From: Stromatinia cepivora
Taxonomy: Eukaryota > Ascomycota > Leotiomycetes > Helotiales > Sclerotiniaceae
Assembly (NCBI GenBank): GCA_014898415.1
Contig: RCTD01000015.1
Location: 744,001 to 808,000 of the forward strand
Direction: 5' to 3'
DNA length: 64,000 nucleotides
In this document: piece by piece, positions 57,481 to 64,000 of the stretch
Numbering within the stretch: position 1 is the stretch's first letter
Layout of the letters: every line of letters starts with the position of its first letter
Position numbers and translations under genes: made by a program
The notes under the pieces: generated by a model
Seen by the model: the letters and a program-made list of their open reading frames with translations, nothing else
The model's database searches: none
What the model was told of the DNA's origin: nothing

Positions 57481-59770
57481 CTCAGCTTCTTTACTCATTA
57501 TTTTCTGATCGCGCAGAGCTGTATAAACATCCGAGTCATCAGAATTCGAATGGTAGTCTGCACAATGGGATCCCTGTCGTCCCTCGCTCAAATGCAATGT
57601 TGTTTGTAGTCGATTATTATAGGTGTATACTTCTGCAGTGTGTTCATTCGAACTGATAGCGATTTGCAAAACATGTGATTGGATGTTGGTATCTAAAAAG
57701 AAGTCTGTGTTAGATCTCGAGTTGGTTTTAAAATTAATAAAGTGCTATTACCTTTGATTTCAAGTGCTTGAAATGTTGACTTTGGACAGAAATTAAGAAT
57801 GATATAATCTTCGAGAATACCCCATCCATGATATTTCCCTCCAATCCGAAATCGATTCAAATGTTCTTCCATTCTGCTCTTGTTTCCAGACTGAAGTATT
57901 TCAATACCCCATTTCTTACTGAAGACATAAAGATCTATTCTTCCATCTTTGGTGTAAGAATATTCGGAAAGGATCTCTATATTATTAAGCTCATGACTAA
58001 AACAGCAATATATCTCGTTTTGAAACGCTGCTTCTGGAATTCCCCAACTACTATGAGATTGTGGAGATCGTGCTTGTAAAATAGATGGACTAAACCTTTC
58101 GATGACATTGAGACAGGCTTGCCGAAGTGTGATTTTATCCAAACGAGTGCCTGGTTCCGGGCCTGGGAAAAGACGGCGATACGCAAATCTGGTATCTATA
58201 GTCAATATGGGTATAAATGTAGTGTGGATAAAGGATTTGATATACCTTCGATGTATTGGGGAAGCAAAGATATAGGTGATATCCCGTCTTCCAGGGTGTG
58301 GCTGCTCGGTATGCAGTAAACCCATCTTGTAGCAAAAGGTAAAAGCATCATTAGAGTTCCCATCCGGTAGAGTATAACCATGCAGTAGCTCTGCTACTGT
58401 GCGCAATGCCTCTATCACTCTCGAAAATGCGATGTGGCTGTAAAAAGGGTGATCAAGATATTCTTTAATTTGAATCTCTTGGTCAGATGTCCAAAGTCCT
58501 CGCCCCCACCTATTTAATTCATGTAGGAAACCATTGTCCTCAGCAATAATATCATGGCATAGTTGAAGCGACCATGATTGTGCATGACGAATGTTGTTCG
58601 GAACCTACAAGATATTATTAATAGAACTATATTTTAGTGAAGATACATAGTAATATAACTTACCTTGGTAAAACAAAGTTTCAAATAATTCAAGATCATG
58701 TCAAGTACACCCGGATGACCATCCGTAGCAGCATGAAGATATTCAAACATACCATTCTCAAGTTGAAAGTGACACGCTGTAGCCCACTTCATCACCATAA
58801 GAGATGTTTCTTTTGGCGTAAAGAGTATGTGTAGATTATTATTTGCAGATGGACGCAGTTCGACACGTTGAAATGAATTTACACGAAGAGCTTGAGATGC
58901 AATCCCTGGTTCGTGAGCTGCGAAAATGCCTGAAACGCCATAAAGACAGACGAGTACGAAAAGTGGTTGCGATCTGGTATTGTAATTTTTCAAATTTTGA
59001 TGCCAAAAGTCTGCTTCCTCGTATGAATTTTGAGCTTCGTCGATCAGGAATACCTTTCTAGCTGCAGGATTGTGAAAGCGAAATTCGGCGTTTTTTGATT
59101 GCCATTTTGATGCTTCATTTTCCAAATACTTCTCAAATGGAAGATTGTCGCGGTCTTTTATGGTCTTCCATTCGATAAATACTGGTTCTAGATCACTATA
59201 CTCCTTAAGTATGTGATAACCTAGTAGCTTAAGAAGAACCGTTTTGCCTACAAAAGGCGTAGCACGGACAACTACGACTCTTGTATCCAGTAATTTCTGC
59301 ACAATAGAAGTAACAAGATCCTGTCTCTCGCAAAGGTAATCACAAACAGGGTCCCAAGGATGCTTCATATCGTGATGATCGTCAAATTGATGCTTGCAGT
59401 TGGTACAACTATCAACAAGGGAGGTAAAGACTCCTTGTTGGCAATTGCACTTTTGGCAGAAGAAGTGGGTGAAAGTGTTAGGAGGTAGGTTTGGAAATAA
59501 AAGGTCCGTGTTTGTTAGAGATAACTTGTCTTTATTGTGGCCTTGATATTTGGGAGATTCTTGTTCTGATTTTGGTCCTGGCAGAAGAGGCTTTTTCGGT
59601 CGTTTTTTCCAGTGTCGGTTTAACAATCGTTTTGGCTGACGAGGTTTTGGGGAAATAACAAGGTTTTGTAGGGGATCATCCGAAGAAGAAGTTTTGGAAA
59701 GATGCAACTCTACATCTTTTGGAATAGATGAGAAACATCTTTTAGATTTAGACCTAGTAATTACAGGCAT
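56728..59770 (-). CDS. Crinkler-type NTPase plus PD-(D/E)XK nuclease, repeat tail
   Basis: Three exons, 58664-59770, 57752-58604 and 56728-57692, with frame-consistent introns of 59 nt each give 974 residues. Parts in order: basic N-terminus (possible nuclear signal, 40-60); zinc ribbon with C105, C108, C122 and C125; P-loop NTPase with TPFVGKT (171-177, lacking the usual first Gly) and Walker B FLIDEAQ; a helical part; then a restriction-endonuclease-like domain with E566 (QNEIY), D593 (GRIDLYV) and E604 (WGIEILQSG). NTPase plus this nuclease type is the architecture known from fungal Crinkler-class effectors and nucleases. The last 250 residues are a Met/Gln/Glu/Arg coiled coil built of about 15-residue units (ERKEQEMQQAMQQAM). 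That tail is unusual for the family. The role (host-directed, conflict or genome defence) cannot be read from sequence, and no secretion signal is visible. Confidence 0.8.
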
Positions 59771-60782
59771 TTTCTGTACTAGCTATAGTTAAGTAAAAGT
59801 AGATTTGTGAAGAGGAAGGAAAGTTCTTGTTTCTTCATAATTAATATATGAATAGAATTTCTTTGTTTTGAAAAAAAAGTGAAAGAAATTGCATCCTCTA
59901 TGGGGTTTCTCGGGTTGGTAGAGGGCAGGAATTCTTTGCAGTAGCTCCCTTCAAAGGCAGCTAATGAAAAGATGTCATGAAAACACACAAGGTGGCTAGA
60001 AAGTACTTGCCGGCCCCAGTTTCACGGGTAAGATCTACCAAGCGTAATCTTTCTGATCATGAAGTAGAGCTTTCAACTGTGCATGATTTCAAGACATACT
60101 CGGAATTGAAACTTTTGTTGACATTATTTGGATAAACCATGGAAGTGGAATTCGAGTATCCTAGTAAGAGACTTTGTTCGTGATTGAAATCCTCCCATTT
60201 CATATCAGTGTACTGGACAAGAGGCCGTGGTTCATTTGTTGGCGGGGTTAGAACGATAATCGCTGAAGATACTCGAGTAAGAGAATAAAACGAACCATTC
60301 CCTTATCTTCTCTTAAGGAATTAGAGGATGCTATTGGGCTTCCGACTAGTATATATGAACACTTTGATTTAGCTTTTGGAAGCAGTTCAGGTTTTTAGTC
60401 CATCTAGAATATGCTTGCGGAATGTGGATGTTATTGAAATTTGGAAGGGAGAGATTAGTGCTCGAGATTGTAAGGAACCACCACCTGCACTTAGTTTGTA
60501 GATGTATCATGATTGTCGGTAAACAGGAGTCCTAATTAGTTTTTTGGGAGGGGAGTAATATCAGTTTGTAGTCATTGTATGCATTTGTGATCCGGAGCTG
60601 CGGGGTATCAAGGCTAACGTATTCAACTCGCTTAACCTGCTTTGTGCCCGTCTCCTAGAACTTCCGCATCGGCTGAAAATCTCTGATATAAGTGGCCCAC
60701 ATCCACCCACACATAGCTCCAAGTCTTAGTTTTGTCTAAAATTCATATCCTATGGCAAGCTGAATGCCACCATCAAATAACC
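59771..60782. other. Intergenic, no supported gene
   Basis: About 1 kb between the Crinkler-like gene's 5' end and the tRNA. No gene. Confidence 0.5.
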
Positions 60783-60885
60783 GGTCGCTTAGCTCAGTTG
60801 GTTAGAGCGTGGTGCTAATATCTTCTCTGTTCAAATAAACAGATATCCAACGCCAAGGCCGGCGGTTCGACCCCGCCAGTGATCA
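60783..60885 (+). tRNA. tRNA-Ile (anticodon AAT) with a 29-nt intron
   Basis: The acceptor stem GGTCGCT pairs with AGTGATC. D arm is GCTC...GAGC with AGTTGGTTA loop, T arm GGCGG-TTCGACC-CCGCC. The anticodon stem TGGTG/CGCCA encloses the loop CTAATAA, so the anticodon is AAT (isoleucine). A 29-nt intron (60821-60849) sits after position 37, the normal place for eukaryotic tRNA introns. The internal A and B box promoters are the usual ones, and TTTT at about 60891 can end transcription by RNA polymerase III. No CCA is encoded, as expected. Confidence 0.95.
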
Positions 60886-62940
60886 TTATCCTTTTACTGT
60901 TTCTGTTGCATCAAAAATAACATGAAATAGTTGAAAGACGGTTGAGATATTGAAGATTGAATTTTTGGTGGTGGGGGGGAAACGCCGCTTTTGTGAGGAT
61001 ATGATATTTGAAAGTGGCCATTGATATTGAGACTAGAACATCTCTTTTCACGATTAGGTTGATATCCTTGCAATTTAGATGAAATTCTGTTGATTTGACT
61101 TATTTGCGAAGCTGCGCATTCGGAGGAAGTTTTTGAAGTGATACAGAAAATAGAAGTCTTTGCCTAAGTTAGACCAAAGTGCTATGTGTGCCAAACAACA
61201 AGGGAAAAGATATCAATACTAAAAGCAGCACAGTTCAAACGGAACCACTTTTTACAGCACTGGACTTGGACTGCAACAACGCGAAGAAATTAATCTTCTG
61301 GATTTTCTCTAGCTGGCAACCTTGTGCTACTATTCAACATAAAACCTCATGTATTCACTTGGGAATAATCAACATGAGCAAGAAGAAGTTCAAGCTGTAT
61401 GGGAACTGACATTCTCGCGCATGGATGTAATCTTAGATTAAGGCGATACACTCTCTTCTACACCTTGCCATCGTAGATTCAAAATGGGTTTTCGTTCACA
61501 ATAGAGATGAAACACACTGGGTTCATGATCATTCTCACTCTCCTTCCGGCAGCATTGGGAATTACCTTTGAGTTCTTGTGCTTGCGTTTATCAGCTAAAT
61601 TGGAGCTTAGCCTGGTTGAGAAAACATGAACATCTTGTCCTCTCAAGGTGATAAATAACCTCTGACAGAAAGGAACAGAATTGTTCGCCTCGCAATCAAA
61701 TGAATTGCATGAATAAAGTCACTGGAAATCGAATCAGCATACTATATACACGCATCAGTGATGTTCACCCCAAGTGTGTTGCTTCCCATGATATTTCAAT
61801 CAGCGTCCCTTCTCCATCGATGCTGTCGCAGGCTGGGTATGAAATTGATTTCGAAGGACCGAAGTAATGTTTATAAGAGGTTTGGGATAATTAAAAAATC
61901 GTCTTCAAACGAAGTTTAGAAATAAGCTGAGGTTGAAAAAGGAGATGAAAAGATTCAGCATCGCTTACCCAGAATGGCAGCTACGCAAGGCGTTCCTGCC
62001 GACAATGGAAAACACGCTGATTTCACATGATGACATTTCATTTGCGGGTTTTAAAACATTGCAAACGTGGTTTTAGAGTCTTATAGTCATTGGGTTATCA
62101 AGGGTTACTAAGAGCTCTATTCTCGTACGATTCTACATGGATGACGTATGAATTGTTTCGATTTTTACTCAAGATCGAGTACATATTTAACGAACAAATT
62201 CCGCATCTCATTTCATTCTTTCTGTTATATAATGCGCCAATGACTTGTCTAAGAATTGTATTCGCTCTACCTGCTGTCAAGTTTGTATTTCAATTCCGTC
62301 ATACCGCAGACCGCATTTCGCATCCCCAACAGCAGCCGAGAAGTCATGATTCTCTTCGTTAAAAACACCGTAGAAAATTGAAAAGGCTTCATCTCTAAAT
62401 CAGTAACACTGTGCTCCTGCAAGTTAGGTATTGGACAGGATTTTCTACTCATCCTATACACATCTCATGATACTGTGTCATTCCAACGAGATCTGCAATA
62501 GATCTCTTATAACTTCCTTTTTTTCTCCACTCCGTACTCATAATACTGCGTCCCTTGGTTGAAATATGCAAAGTATATCTAACACCCTACTCACACAGCC
62601 CTGGTTCTTGTTTAAAGTGTTATTGCCGTCGCATCATTTCTCCATACATTAGCAAATTTCTCAAAAAGACTATCCACCTACCCTTTGCCACAGAGTTACG
62701 TGCCATGAATCTGATAGAAAAGTGAAAGCAATATTGCAACGGAAGCGAATCATTCTGGCAGCACTGGTGCGACAATGGGCTCAAAATATGTTGTGGAAGG
62801 AAGTTCCCTGGAGATTCTCTAAATATTAGGAGTCTGTTAAATTTTTAATTCCCCGAGGAGATCTTTCCTCCACCAGGCATACAAAAAGTTATGCAAATTT
62901 AAGTTTATGTAAGCTACTGTATGATTATTACACCAATCAC
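60886..62940. other. Intergenic, no supported gene
   Basis: About 2 kb without a gene I can support. Open frames of 76 and 90 codons at 61179 and 62090 on the plus strand have no motif. Confidence 0.4.
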
Positions 62941-62954
62941 AGAAGTATTTCTCG

Positions 62955-64000
62955 GAGATATGCAACAAGAGGCTGAAGTTATGGATGTTAGTATGACGTG
63001 TAGGTTAAGACATGCATCCAGTATCCAAAATCTAAAACCAAGCTATTAGTTCTTTAGTGTGAATGCAATATCTCCATGGTAGGATTATAGTCAGCAGTGA
63101 AATATGAGATTTTTGACAAAGGCCCTAAATCAAACTATTAGTTTTAGTGCATTGTTATCGTCTCCGGGGCAGAGAATAATACGCAAAATAAAATTGAGGT
63201 ATGTAACAAAGATCTGAGATTGTAGGAACTATTTTACGGAACTATCTCACGGAACTATCTCATTGGGACTATAGTCCGTCGTCTGATACCACTGCCACAT
63301 TTGCAGTGAAAGAAGATATGGAACCAACATCTGATGTAAAGGAAAGTAATAACCTTAGCCTTAGCATCATATTATCACCTCTAGGTTTGAAATGATGGTT
63401 CTTGGCATAAAGAGCCAAAAACATTGCTATACTCTATGAGCTATGCAACAAACTTCCATTTTCACGCACTAATACCACTGCCTGAAACTCATGTCTTTAC
63501 AGTGGGAATTATAATCACTATCACTAGGTACCACAAGTAGAAAATGAAATATGCAACGAGCATTCATTCGTGGGAGCTACGCCGACTAGTATGGAACTAC
63601 TATCTCTAAGTAGAATCCACGGGAAATGACAAGTAATGAGACATGCAACAAACATTTGAAATTACGGGAACTATTACCACTAGGATAGAACCAAATTGAC
63701 CAATATCTTCAAGTAGGATCTAAAGGAAATCATAGAAATGAGATATGCAACAATATTTGGAGTTACGGGAACTATTACCCTTAGTATGGAGATTGATCTA
63801 CCATCACTATCATAAAGGCTATGAACATATCCGGCCTAGCGGAATTAATATATACCAAAGCCCAAAGTACAGAGTCACAAGAACCTTCATCTCTGAAATA
63901 CAAGGCATTGAACATTTAAACAAATGTGCTAGCATTATAAAAGTTAGATAGGGGCTCTTGGTTATGATGTGAAGTGAGATATACAACAAACGTCCCTTCA
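62955..64000. repeat. Decayed satellite-like repeats
   Basis: A diverged block beginning GAGATATGCAACAAAC recurs at 62955, 63438, 63546, 63638, 63740 and 63976, and is followed by a GGGAACTATTACCACTAG-like segment in several units. Spacing of neighbouring units is about 90-110 bases. It runs to the window edge, so its full size is unknown. Confidence 0.65.

Noticed and set aside
56638..57656. Long plus-strand open frames (323 and 266 codons) rich in Leu/His or Ala/Ser
   Set aside because: They are shadows of the minus-strand coding repeat. The minus strand joins by good splice sites to a multi-domain gene; the plus frames have no domain or splice partner.

Overview
This is nuclear DNA of a filamentous ascomycete. 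Evidence: short introns (about 50-60 nt) with GTAAGT/GTATGT donors, CTAAC-like branch points and TAG/CAG acceptors; a Zn2Cys6 regulator; NRPS-like reductases; an intron-containing tRNA; AT-rich decayed repeats. The protein families and the mix of gene islands and AT-rich gaps would fit Leotiomycetes (Botrytis/Sclerotinia relatives). That placement is inference and was not tested by any search.

Layout. 1-5.9 kb is gene-poor: one small secreted protein (minus) and one copy of a 562-bp terminal-inverted-repeat element. 5.9-32.4 kb looks like a metabolic gene cluster: zinc alcohol dehydrogenase, Zn2Cys6 regulator, secreted GMC oxidoreductase, an A-T-R (NRPS-like) carboxylate reductase, an aldo-keto reductase with a lesion at the catalytic lysine codon, a second A-T-R reductase, and a secreted type-B carboxylesterase. 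32.4-39 kb is mostly decayed, with relic coding fragments and microsatellites. 39-45.2 kb carries housekeeping-like genes: a DHA2-type MFS transporter, a MARVEL-type membrane protein and a HAD phosphatase. 45.2-48.3 kb is extreme low-complexity DNA: a long purine tract, A-rich heptamer arrays and a GC-rich island inside AT-rich sequence. 48.3-50.2 kb is a two-exon coiled-coil protein gene. 52-59.8 kb is accessory: a broken SNF2-type helicase gene carrying the second copy of the 561-bp element, and a large Crinkler-type NTPase plus nuclease gene ending in a repeated Met/Gln-rich coiled coil. A tRNA-Ile(AAT) gene lies at 60.8 kb, and decayed satellite-like repeats fill the right end.

How the genes may work together (inference). 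The two A-T-R enzymes would activate carboxylic acids and release them as aldehydes. The alcohol dehydrogenase and aldo-keto reductase could reduce those aldehydes, the secreted GMC enzyme could re-oxidise alcohols, the esterase could form or cleave esters, and the Zn2Cys6 protein could control the set. No product can be named from sequence alone. Exon joins below were worked out by hand from splice signals and checked for reading frame.
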